From Firmicutes bacterium UBA1768 (GTDB taxonomy: Bacteria; Bacillota; Clostridia; Peptostreptococcales; Anaerovoracaceae): a stretch of 14,800 nt of DNA. Positions 1 to 5,772 of the stretch are shown here, in pieces. Both the position numbers and the translations under genes were made by a program. Within the stretch, counting starts at the first letter, position 1. Each line of letters opens with the position of its first letter. The stretch spans positions 1 through 14,800 of the forward strand of contig DCGW01000007.1 of NCBI GenBank assembly GCA_002315335.1, read 5' to 3'. The notes beneath the pieces are model-generated. The model was not told the origin of the DNA, made no database searches, and saw only the letters and a program-made list of their open reading frames with translations.

Positions 1-1
1 G

Positions 2-79
2 CATTTTGTATACCTCGGTTAATTTGATATTTTTACCTATTTTTACATTTATAATATATATTGTTCATCCCCTTGTCAA
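2..79 (-). promoter_or_regulatory. Outward promoter, ribosome site and start codon of a gene beyond the left edge
   Basis: Read on the minus strand, TTGACA (79-74) is followed by a 17-bp spacer and TATTAT (56-51), a near-consensus housekeeping promoter. Downstream, CCGAGG (about 18-13) lies 8 nt before an ATG at 4-2, so a minus-strand gene probably begins at the window edge. Nothing of its product is visible. The promoter is seen directly; the existence of the gene is inference. Confidence 0.5.
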
Positions 80-111
80 TGTATTTCTCGGTATTTTTTA
101 TTTTTTTACCT
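7..111. repeat. Imperfect 32-bp direct repeat flanking the left-edge promoter
   Basis: Positions 7-38 and 80-111 align without gaps over 32 bp with 7 mismatches. Both copies share TGTAT, CTCGGT and TTTACCT blocks. One copy abuts the -35 box at 79-74 and the other covers the ribosome site and start of the edge gene, so paired operator sites are possible. Part of the match is poly-T, which weakens it. Confidence 0.35.
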
Positions 112-196
112 TCCAATGCAAAATTTAATTACTCCAAAAATATTTGATAAATAATAGAAATTTCAAAAAAAATACAGCTTTCCTATAACTGTATCT

Positions 197-268
197 TTTA
201 ACGATTGCTCTAATAATTTAACGATTTGTCCTATATTTTAACGATTGCACAGAACAATTTAACGCTTC
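197..268. repeat. Four direct repeats of TTTAACGATTG at 20-21 bp spacing
   Basis: Copies lie at 197-207 (TTTAACGATTG), 217-227 (TTTAACGATTT), 237-247 (TTTAACGATTG) and 258-268 (TTTAACGCTTC). Start-to-start distances are 20, 20 and 21 bp, about two helical turns, so all copies face the same side of the DNA. The intervening bases differ, so this is a binding-site array rather than a simple tandem repeat. On the minus strand each unit reads CAATCGTTAAA. The spacing resembles that of LytTR-family regulator sites (9-bp repeats about 21 bp apart with a GTT core), but two positions depart from that consensus. The array lies about 120 bp upstream of the outward promoter. Confidence 0.6.
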
Positions 269-295
269 TCAGAAATCCCACAATAAAAGGATTCT

Positions 296-426
296 TGGAA
301 TGTAAACATCTTTTTCAACACTTGACTAACTAAACCTTTTAACAATACCTCTAAACCCACAATGAATCTATCACCACGACATTTTCATTTTACATTCCAT
401 CATTCGTAGTAAACCCGTAGTCAAAC
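296..426. repeat. Short inverted and direct repeats in the left intergenic region
   Basis: TGGAATGTAAA (296-306) recurs as its exact reverse complement TTTACATTCCA (389-399). Just beyond, CGTAGTAAACC (405-415) and CGTAGTCAAAC (416-426) form an 11-bp-period direct repeat. No ORF with a ribosome site is visible across 270-430. Short repeats like these can arise by chance in AT-rich DNA. Confidence 0.25.
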
Positions 427-431
427 TATTA

Positions 432-514
432 TTCGTCTGCCACGATATGCCAAAGTTTGCCGCGATATAGGCAAATAAAGGCTTTCAAGCCTTACTCCTG
501 CCGTGGCAGATGAA
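432..514. repeat. 83-nt foldable element, three-helix junction
   Basis: Arms 432-444 and 502-514 pair over 13 bp with one G-T pair. Inside them, 456-461 pairs with 470-475 (TTTGCC/GGCAAA, 8-nt loop), and 478-484 pairs with 487-493 (AAGGCTT/AAGCCTT). The result is a closed three-way junction. The same stretch has GCC recurring every 10 bp (GCCACGATAT at 439, GCCAAAGTTT at 449, GCCGCGATAT at 459). It lies about 40 nt downstream of the fic stop codon on that gene's strand but has no T-tract on either side, so an ordinary terminator is unlikely. An RNA structure, a protein-bound array or a mobile-element end all remain possible. Confidence 0.5.
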
Positions 515-529
515 AAGTACCTTAATCAT
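485..529 (-). pseudogene. 14-codon relic resembling the LMW tyrosine phosphatase N-terminus
   Basis: An ATG at 529 follows AGGTGA by 8 nt and encodes MIKVLFICHGRSKA before TGA at 487-485. Low-molecular-weight protein tyrosine phosphatases characteristically begin with a strand such as (M)IKVLFVCHG followed by N-I-C-R-S, the C-X5-R phosphate loop. Here C-H-G is joined directly to R-S, as if the three residues N-I-C were lost, and the frame stops at once. The ORF starts 25 nt after the fic stop codon on the same strand. The 83-nt foldable element overlaps it from codon 6 on. It is best read as a decayed gene start or a mobile-element-associated relic. With only 14 codons, chance resemblance cannot be excluded. 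Confidence 0.35.
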
Positions 530-554
530 AAAAAAATTCACCTGTAATCATCTT

Positions 555-1616
555 CTAATTCTCCTTGTCCCAGTTCCATGTATATTTGGTGTATCGTCCA
601 CCGCCAATTTTAATTATCTTTTCTTGTTCCTGTAATTCTATCAGAGCTCTTTGTATTGTAATCTGACTGATATCAGGGCACTTCTTCATAATCTCAGCCT
701 TAGTGATTGTACCAATTGTCTGTTTGATAACTTCGCCGATTCTATCACCCTTCGTTAAACCTGCAGTAGTCAGCAACTTCACTCTTGAAGAGAACTCTCT
801 GTATGAAGCCACTACGACCCCAAGCATATACTTTATAAAAGGAATGTAGTCGTTTTCTCCTTCATGCCATCCTGCAGAGCTATCCTGTAAGGCCTCGTAA
901 TAGGTTTCTTTTGTGATTTCTATCATTTTCTCAATACTGATATACTTCCCCACAATATATCCGCTACGGTAAAGTAACAGCAATGTGAGCAATCTGCTCA
1001 TTCTTCCATTTCCATCGTTGAAGGGATGAATACACAAGAAATCCATCACAAACATTGGAATGACAATAAGCGGATCGACTGACTCATCCATTAATGTTTC
1101 ATCATAAGCTTTGCATAATGCTTCAATTGCATCTGAGGTTTCCCACGCTGCCACCGGTTGGAATCTCACCTTTTTATTTCCTGCACTATCAACTTCTGCA
1201 ATTACATTGTCTGTAGTCTTGAAATATCCACCAGCTCCTGGTCCCATGAACCTGTATAAATCTCTATGAAGCTGAAGAATAATTCCTGATTTTATTTGCA
1301 CATAATCATAATTCTCATGAATCGTATTAAGCACATCTCTATATCCTGCAATTTCCTGCTCGGCTCTACTCTTCGGAGTTGTTTTATCCATTACAAGCTT
1401 TTTTAATCGCTCATCTGAAGTATAAATACCTTCTATTTTATTGGAAGCTTCTGTACTTTGGATTTTTGCAATCTCCATTAATTCAGTAAGCCGGTCTGCA
1501 TGTGCCTCAATAAAGAGTGTCTGTTCAACCTTAAACTCATGAATCTTTGTAAGTAGTCCAACTATTTCAGGAGTAAGCATTTCACCCCATCGTTTTGTAT
1601 AATTAAGCTCTCTCAT
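555..1616 (-). CDS. Fic-family protein (predicted AMP transferase) with C-terminal winged helix
   Basis: The 353-residue protein carries the Fic catalytic motif H-P-F-N-D-G-N-G-R at about 197-205. The family transfers AMP, or sometimes other phosphate-containing groups, from a nucleotide to hydroxyl side chains of target proteins; the histidine is the general base. Near the N-terminus S-N-K-I-E-G (58-63) fits the (S/T)xxxE(G/N) inhibitory helix, so this is a class II, self-inhibited Fic protein. Residues about 285-345 resemble a winged helix-turn-helix, common at the C-terminus of bacterial Fic proteins, which suggests DNA binding or autoregulation. The ATG at 1616 follows GAGGAT by 5 nt. A TATAAT box lies at 1645-1640 with no clear -35. 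No antitoxin-like partner is adjacent, so its target and physiological role cannot be named. Confidence 0.9.
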   Translation of the reverse strand: MRELNYTKRWGEMLTPEIVGLLTKIHEFKVEQTLFIEAHADRLTELMEIAKIQSTEASNKIEGIYTSDERLKKLVMDKTTPKSRAEQEIAGYRDVLNTIHENYDYVQIKSGIILQLHRDLYRFMGPGAGGYFKTTDNVIAEVDSAGNKKVRFQPVAAWETSDAIEALCKAYDETLMDESVDPLIVIPMFVMDFLCIHPFNDGNGRMSRLLTLLLLYRSGYIVGKYISIEKMIEITKETYYEALQDSSAGWHEGENDYIPFIKYMLGVVVASYREFSSRVKLLTTAGLTKGDRIGEVIKQTIGTITKAEIMKKCPDISQITIQRALIELQEQEKIIKIGGGRYTKYTWNWDKEN

Positions 1617-1686
1617 TCAATATCCTCATTTTGATTTTAATTATATCATTCGAATATACTACGACATAATTGATTATACATTCTAA

Positions 1687-1750
1687 TTATGTCATTGTCA
1701 AACTTAATTTTATCAAACATTTGCCATTTGATAAAATTAAGTCACATAAT
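1687..1750. repeat. Long AT-rich inverted repeat between fic and lipoprotein A
   Basis: ACTTAATTTTATCAAA (1702-1717) and its exact reverse complement (1727-1742) flank a 9-nt loop. Outside them ATTATG (1687-1692) pairs with CATAAT (1745-1750) across a small asymmetric bulge. It lies upstream of the divergent start of fic, near that gene's promoter. The stem has little GC and no T-tract, so it is not a classical terminator. An operator, an extruding cruciform or the core of a small mobile element are alternatives. Confidence 0.6.
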
Positions 1751-1807
1751 GATGCAATTGAAAAAGGACCAGCTCACGCTAATCCTCATCCCTTCACAGC
1801 TTCAAAA

Positions 1808-1837
1808 TGCCGAGTCACTGAAAACCAGCGCTCGGCA
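1808..1837 (-). terminator. Probable terminator of the lipoprotein A gene
   Basis: TGCCGAG (1808-1814) and CTCGGCA (1831-1837) form a 7-bp GC-rich stem, with an inner CTG/CAG pairing at 1818-1820 and 1826-1828. On the minus strand the stem is followed by ATTTTG, about 55 nt past the lipoprotein A stop codon. On the plus strand it is followed by a longer T-rich stretch, so it could act in both directions. Confidence 0.55.
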
Positions 1838-1890
1838 CTTTTTAATGTTTTTTCTATAGTCTTATAAAGCACTCCATACTGAATTATAGA

Positions 1891-2877
1891 CTATTTGTTT
1901 GCATGTATTGCACAAGCAAATGCATGACCCTGCTGCGACCAATCTTCTTTTGCAGAATCGAACTTGATTTCGTAGTACTTATCACCATCAGCAATAATCA
2001 CTCTTACTGTGGTCTGTGGAACTCCGTTTTCATCATCATGGTTTTCTTCAAACACCCAGCCATCAAAGCCATATTCTTCCTTAGTAAAGTCAACCTGATC
2101 TGTAATTTTAAATTGAGCATCAAAGAATGCCTTTATCTCGTCGAGTGTCCAACCGTCAGCTTGCCATGATTCATACTTCTCCTTTGTGAAAGGAAGCACA
2201 ACATTCACTGATTCAGCAAGAGCCTTCTGAGCTTCATAGTCTTTGTATAACCAGTCAGCGTTTACAATTTCAAAGTGTGCATACGGTATCATATTAGTAT
2301 TTAAGTGTGTGTAATCATATGCTGCTAACAAATATTCGTTCTCTGTGTCAGCATCCGACTCTTCATACAGTGTAGGAATATAGACGCTATAGTTACTATC
2401 TCCAATAGCAATCTCCTTTGTCACGCTGTAGAATGAGAATGCTACAAACTTATCTTCTTTTTCAAAAATCCATGTTCTGTCGTACAGCCATTCATCGTCA
2501 CTTTCATATGATGACACTAAGAAACCGCAGTCAACGCCCTCAAACTGTGAAACCTCCCAACAAGCACGGTATTCCGTAGCAGTTTCAACTGTAAACTCCT
2601 CTAAAGTCATATCATTCTTGTCAAATTCAAAAATTCCACATGCAGGAACCTCACCGGCCTCATCCATTGTGTAATAATGAGTCATTTCTTCGGCAGCAGT
2701 ATCAGATAATTCCTGTTCGTATTTTGGATTTTCAAAAGTGAATGTAGGCAATCCCTCACCAACCGAAATCTCCGTTACTCCTGTGTTTTCATTGTCAACA
2801 TCTTCCATCTGGCTGCCGCAAGCAGTAAATGCAAATACCATTGCGAGCACCATTACTAAAGCAAATACTTTTTTCAT
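1891..2877 (-). CDS. Lipoprotein A, acidic extracytoplasmic lipoprotein of unknown function
   Basis: The 328-residue protein begins with a Lys-Lys signal peptide and a lipobox ending F-T-A-C, which makes Cys20 the predicted lipidation site. It should be anchored to the outer face of the membrane. The mature part is rich in Asp, Glu, Tyr and Trp and has no catalytic motif I recognise. It shares a layout with lipoproteins B and C: an I-x-V-G-x-G segment near 37-42, T-L-E-E-F (91-95), E-I-A-I-G-D (155-160) followed by Y-I-P-T, an F-T-K-E-x-Y-x-x-W block (230-238), and a C-terminus ending A-I-H-A-N-K. AGGAGG is 5 nt before the ATG. An extended -10 lies 32 nt upstream, so it can be transcribed on its own. 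Its last third is nearly repeated in the broken copy at 5312-5637, including a 59-bp identical tract. Confidence 0.85.
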   Translation of the reverse strand: MKKVFALVMVLAMVFAFTACGSQMEDVDNENTGVTEISVGEGLPTFTFENPKYEQELSDTAAEEMTHYYTMDEAGEVPACGIFEFDKNDMTLEEFTVETATEYRACWEVSQFEGVDCGFLVSSYESDDEWLYDRTWIFEKEDKFVAFSFYSVTKEIAIGDSNYSVYIPTLYEESDADTENEYLLAAYDYTHLNTNMIPYAHFEIVNADWLYKDYEAQKALAESVNVVLPFTKEKYESWQADGWTLDEIKAFFDAQFKITDQVDFTKEEYGFDGWVFEENHDDENGVPQTTVRVIIADGDKYYEIKFDSAKEDWSQQGHAFACAIHANK

Positions 2878-2908
2878 AACTCCTCCTTGAATAGTGTTTT
2901 TTCTTTAC

Positions 2909-2917
2909 ATAATACCA
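2909..2917 (-). promoter_or_regulatory. Extended -10 promoter of lipoprotein A
   Basis: On the minus strand TGG-TATTAT (2917-2909) is an extended -10 element, 31 nt before the ATG at 2877. No convincing -35 is present at the right distance. A TTGACA lies just upstream, but only 9 bp away, too close to pair with this -10. Confidence 0.4.
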
Positions 2918-3006
2918 CAGCATTGTCAAAAATGCTATTAATATCCCCAAAAATCTGAGCCCACAGGCCGCAAGCAAACAAAATATATCTACTATGTCGG
3001 ATACCC

Positions 3007-3987
3007 TTATTTGCTATGTAATGAATTGATAAGTACTTTTGCATAAATAGGTTCAGGAACTAAATCAGTGTATAAAACTGCAGTGTATTGTACTCCATCA
3101 ATAGTGAAATAGATTTCATCTAAGAAGCCATTTTCGTTTTCGCAAGCACACACACTCATTTTAATGCCATCAGATTCATGTTCATAGTATTTTACATCTT
3201 TGATGCCTATTGCTTTATAGTATGCTTCACAGGACGCCTCATCCCAATCTGTCGCAACCCATTTATTATATGTAGCTTCATCAAAAGGAATTTCATCAAA
3301 GTCATCCGAGAGGTACCAGCACCTGTCCTCATAGCTTATTGGTTCAAGACCTACCCAGATACCCGGGAGATAATAGCTTTCATCATATTCACCATAGAAT
3401 GCTGTGCCGTGTTCGGTTTCTTCATCATTCATCATATCGGTATAACCGGTAGGAACCCACAAATACTTACCGCTGTCGCCTAAAGCAATTTCTTCAGTAG
3501 AAGACAGGAAATCAATTTCTACAAATTCATCTCCATCAAGCATCAAATCGCATTCCACATAATAGTAGTTGCCTTCTTTATCGGTATATCCCATGGTATA
3601 AAAACCGGTTTCAATATTGCCAAGCGCTTCCCAGGAACACATCTGATAGCGAGTGGTATCGTATTCCTCACATAAGGCAGCCGCTTCTTCTTCTAAAGTT
3701 AAGCCTTCATCATTTGCCCAACGGTAAACCGCGATAAATGGGACATTACTACCCTCCGAATAATACAGGTGTGCTTCGGAAACGCCAGAAAGATCTGCAT
3801 CCTCAGAAAAGTCAATTTCAGAATAAGACCCGAATCCCTCTCCTTCCAACTCATATTCCCCCAAGTTTCCACCTAAAGGAATTGCCGTGAGGCCTTCATC
3901 AGCAGTATTTGTATTTTCCTGCTCTCCGCAGGCTGCAAATGAGAATACCATCACAAAAGCCAATAATACAACTAATAGTTTTTTCAT
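3007..3987 (-). CDS. Lipoprotein B, paralog of A and C
   Basis: The 326-residue protein has a signal peptide and lipobox F-A-A-C with Cys20 as the lipidation site, the same spacing as in A and C. Shared family marks are I-P-L-G-G (36-40), E-E-I-A-L-G-D (165-171) then W-V-P-T-G-Y-T, F-D-E-A-T-Y-x-x-W in the C-terminal third, and the ending S-L-H-S-K. It is very acidic, with many Tyr and Trp. The start overlaps the stop of the upstream cyclase-family gene as ATGA, with GGAG 7 nt upstream, so translation is probably coupled and the two proteins made together. No promoter of its own is evident. The function is unknown: pairing with a hydrolase suggests substrate binding or sensing at the cell surface, but that is inference. 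Confidence 0.85.
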   Translation of the reverse strand: MKKLLVVLLAFVMVFSFAACGEQENTNTADEGLTAIPLGGNLGEYELEGEGFGSYSEIDFSEDADLSGVSEAHLYYSEGSNVPFIAVYRWANDEGLTLEEEAAALCEEYDTTRYQMCSWEALGNIETGFYTMGYTDKEGNYYYVECDLMLDGDEFVEIDFLSSTEEIALGDSGKYLWVPTGYTDMMNDEETEHGTAFYGEYDESYYLPGIWVGLEPISYEDRCWYLSDDFDEIPFDEATYNKWVATDWDEASCEAYYKAIGIKDVKYYEHESDGIKMSVCACENENGFLDEIYFTIDGVQYTAVLYTDLVPEPIYAKVLINSLHSK

Positions 3988-4766
3988 TTTCTGCTCCTTT
4001 CTTCAACCATTGCAACTGCACGGATCCATCCCGCACTTGCATTTTTTATTTTTACCGGAAACCCATAAAACCGGAAACCTGTTACAGGCAAAGACTCAAG
4101 GTTTGCAAGCTTTTCAATATGACAGTATGCCTTTTCCTTGCCAGCTCTATGACCTTCCCATATAATAGAGGCTTCTCCGGTCTTCTGAAATTCCTCTGCG
4201 GTCAAAGGCAGCGGCACATCCCAGCTCCAGGCATCTGTGCCAACCACATGAATCCCCTTATCGATCAGCCACAGAGTTGCATCTCTGCTCATTCCGCAGC
4301 CGCTTACCAAATATTCAGGCTTCCCCCAGTTCTTCATTGCACCTGTTCTCACAAGAACAATGTCACCTTCGCAGAGAGTATAATTGATTTTTTCAAAATA
4401 CAATTCAAAGTCCTCTGCCATTACTTTATACCCATCCGGCTTGTCGGAAAAATCCACCACAACACCGTTGCCAAAGCACCATTCCAACGGAATTTCATCA
4501 ATCGTCCATGCACGCTCTCCGCAGTTCATAGTGGGATAATAATGATATGGAGCATCCATATGCGTACCCGAATGAGAAGACAATTCGGCAAACTCTACCG
4601 CCCAGCCATTTCCTTCAGGCAGGTCCTTTGCGGCAGCTCCAGGAAAGTGCCCTAACATTTCTTCGACAGAATCTCTATGATTCACATAATTAATATGCGG
4701 TCGGTATTTTGGTGGATCACTTGGTAAATCCGATTCAATTGCTACCGATAAATCAATAATTTTCAT
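3984..4766 (-). CDS. Cyclase-family metal-dependent hydrolase (kynurenine formamidase / isatin hydrolase-like)
   Basis: The 260-residue cytoplasmic protein has the signature H-S-G-T-H-M-D-A-P-Y-H at 65-75. This is the divalent-metal site of the cyclase superfamily (PF04199), which includes bacterial arylformamidases and isatin hydrolases. A second family block near the C-terminus, with G-H-R-x-G-x-E followed by C-H-I-E-K-L-A-N-L, is also present. The length is in the normal range for the family. Substrates vary widely across it, and no tryptophan-degradation gene is nearby, so a kynurenine role cannot be assumed. The ATG at 4766 follows GAGG by 5 nt. The stop codon overlaps the start of lipoprotein B by four bases. 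The upstream broken gene (4869-5147) is on the same strand with no clear terminator between, so this may once have been a three-gene operon. Confidence 0.88.
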   Translation of the reverse strand: MKIIDLSVAIESDLPSDPPKYRPHINYVNHRDSVEEMLGHFPGAAAKDLPEGNGWAVEFAELSSHSGTHMDAPYHYYPTMNCGERAWTIDEIPLEWCFGNGVVVDFSDKPDGYKVMAEDFELYFEKINYTLCEGDIVLVRTGAMKNWGKPEYLVSGCGMSRDATLWLIDKGIHVVGTDAWSWDVPLPLTAEEFQKTGEASIIWEGHRAGKEKAYCHIEKLANLESLPVTGFRFYGFPVKIKNASAGWIRAVAMVEERSRK

Positions 4767-4868
4767 GGTTACCTCACTCAGATGTCAATGGGGTTTTTTT
4801 TAACTACTTTTGTGGGCTGTCGACGAGAACAATAGTCCCCCTAAGACACCCGTTTTGACACCCTTTCA

Positions 4869-5147
4869 TTAAAAGATTTTTACGTTCCAAATAGTCAGGT
4901 TTAGGCTTCCATCTTTGTTGTCTAATTGAAAAAGCTCAAATCCAGACATTTCAAAAACAAGATAAAACAGTCCTTCATCAGGGTTAATTAACAGCCCAAA
5001 ACATCTATCTCCTATTGTGCCATTATTTTCGTTGAAGATTCCAAATGCACGATAATAGACCTCAGTTTTTGCACCCTTTATTAAACCTCCACAGAACAAC
5101 CTGCCTCAATCCACTGCACGCAGCTCATTTAATTCAACTTTTTTCAC
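4869..5147 (-). pseudogene. Small gene of unknown family broken by one in-frame TGA
   Basis: A GTG at 5147 follows AGGAG by 7 nt and starts a reading frame of 92 sense-plus-stop codons. Codon 14 is TGA (5108-5106). After it the frame stays open for 78 codons to TAA at 4869. The downstream part reads like real protein, with segments such as C-F-G-L-L-I-N-P-D-E-G and D-G-S-L-N-L-T-I-W-N-V. I do not recognise the family. The intact ribosome site, promoter and single stop suggest a recent nonsense mutation, for example TGG to TGA. Internal restart at TTG 5099 is possible but has no strong ribosome site. Nearby genes use TGA as a normal stop, so recoding is unlikely. Confidence 0.55.
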
Positions 5148-5200
5148 AGTTTTTCTCCTCTCACAAATAACATTCTTCGCCGAAAAAGCGATTGTCAATT

Positions 5201-5209
5201 ACTATAACA
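5201..5209 (-). promoter_or_regulatory. Extended -10 promoter reading toward the broken gene and cyclase
   Basis: On the minus strand TGT-TATAGT (5209-5201) forms an extended -10 about 54 nt before the GTG at 5147. The -35 region is poor. It may drive the broken gene, the cyclase and lipoprotein B as one transcript. Confidence 0.4.
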
Positions 5210-5248
5210 AACATTCTACACGCAAGAAAAATTAGTGTCAATGCATTA

Positions 5249-5277
5249 TTGTTTCAACAAATTTATTTTGCTATAAT
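5249..5277 (+). promoter_or_regulatory. Promoter of the deleted lipoprotein copy
   Basis: TTGTTT (5249-5254), a 17-bp spacer and a perfect TATAAT (5272-5277) with an upstream TG (5269-5270) make a good extended -10 promoter. It is divergent from the promoter at 5201-5209. AAGGAG follows at 5299-5304, so transcription and translation signals are intact although the gene is not. Confidence 0.6.
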
Positions 5278-5311
5278 GTGTAAAACACACCTATACACAA
5301 GGAGACCAGCT

Positions 5312-5637
5312 ATGAAAGTGCAGGAAAGGAAATCTCATACACAAAAGAGCAGTATGAGGCATGGCAGGCTGACGGTTGGACATTAGATGAAGTGAAAGCA
5401 TTATTTGCTGGCGAAGATGAAATCACAGACCAGGTCTTCTTCACAAAGGATAAAAATGGTTTTGACGGTTGGGTCTTCGAAGAAAACCATGATGATGAAA
5501 ACGGAGTTCCACAGACCACAGTAAGAGTGATTATTGCCGATGGAGATAAGTACTATTCATTAGTATTCCGTACTGCAAAAGAAGATTGGACGCAGCAGGG
5601 TCATGCATTTGGTTCAGCAGTACACTCAAACAAATAA
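5312..5637 (+). pseudogene. Internally deleted lipoprotein A-type gene
   Basis: A promoter, AAGGAG and ATG (5312) lead directly into sequence homologous to the last third of lipoprotein A, but in the wrong frame. In the +3 frame from 5311 the translation reads Y-E-S, then T-K-E-Q-Y-E-A-W-Q-A-D-G-W, and continues to A-V-H-S-N-K, matching A from about residue 222 to its end. In the ATG frame only a 24-residue peptide is made, ending at 5386. The signal peptide, lipobox and first ~220 residues are missing. An internal deletion joining the gene start to its C-terminal part, out of frame, explains this. A GTG at 5392 opens an 81-residue remnant without a good ribosome site. The terminator is intact. 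Confidence 0.75.
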
Positions 5638-5646
5638 AGTAAACTT

Positions 5647-5670
5647 AAACGAGGGCAAACGCCCTCGTTT
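5647..5670 (+). terminator. Rho-independent terminator after the deleted lipoprotein copy
   Basis: AAACGAGGGC (5647-5656) and GCCCTCGTTT (5661-5670) form a perfect 10-bp stem with loop AAAC, followed by T-rich sequence. It starts 10 nt after the stop codon. Confidence 0.85.
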
Positions 5671-5708
5671 TACTATTATAAAGAAATTGAAAACATACAA
5701 AAACCTTC

Positions 5709-5737
5709 TTGAGTCAACCCATAAACTTTGGTATAGT
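5709..5737 (+). promoter_or_regulatory. Promoter of lipoprotein C
   Basis: TTGAGT (5709-5714), a 17-bp spacer and TATAGT (5732-5737) match 4/6 and 5/6 of the housekeeping consensus. The start codon is 36 nt beyond the -10. It lies after a strong terminator, so lipoprotein C is a single-gene transcript. Confidence 0.6.
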
Positions 5738-5772
5738 ATTTTCATAAACTAAACCTTTCAAGGAGGATGACT

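Noticed and set aside
197..268. CRISPR-like array
   Set aside because: Units are only 11 bp and spacers 9-10 bp, far too short for a CRISPR array, and no cas gene is present.
1670..1867. 65-codon plus-strand ORF
   Set aside because: It runs through the long inverted repeat and the terminator hairpin, has no ribosome site and reads like no protein.
2795..2977. 60-codon minus-strand ORF overlapping the start of lipoprotein A
   Set aside because: It covers the promoter and signal-peptide region of lipoprotein A in another frame and has no ribosome site.
3909..4655. 248-codon plus-strand ORF
   Set aside because: It is antisense to the well-supported cyclase and lipoprotein B genes, lacks a ribosome site, and is rich in Cys, His and Pro as expected of a shadow frame.
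5106..5108. TGA as a recoded (Trp or selenocysteine) codon
   Set aside because: TGA ends several genes here, including the cyclase, the reductase and PFOR, and no stem-loop of the SECIS kind was seen just after it.
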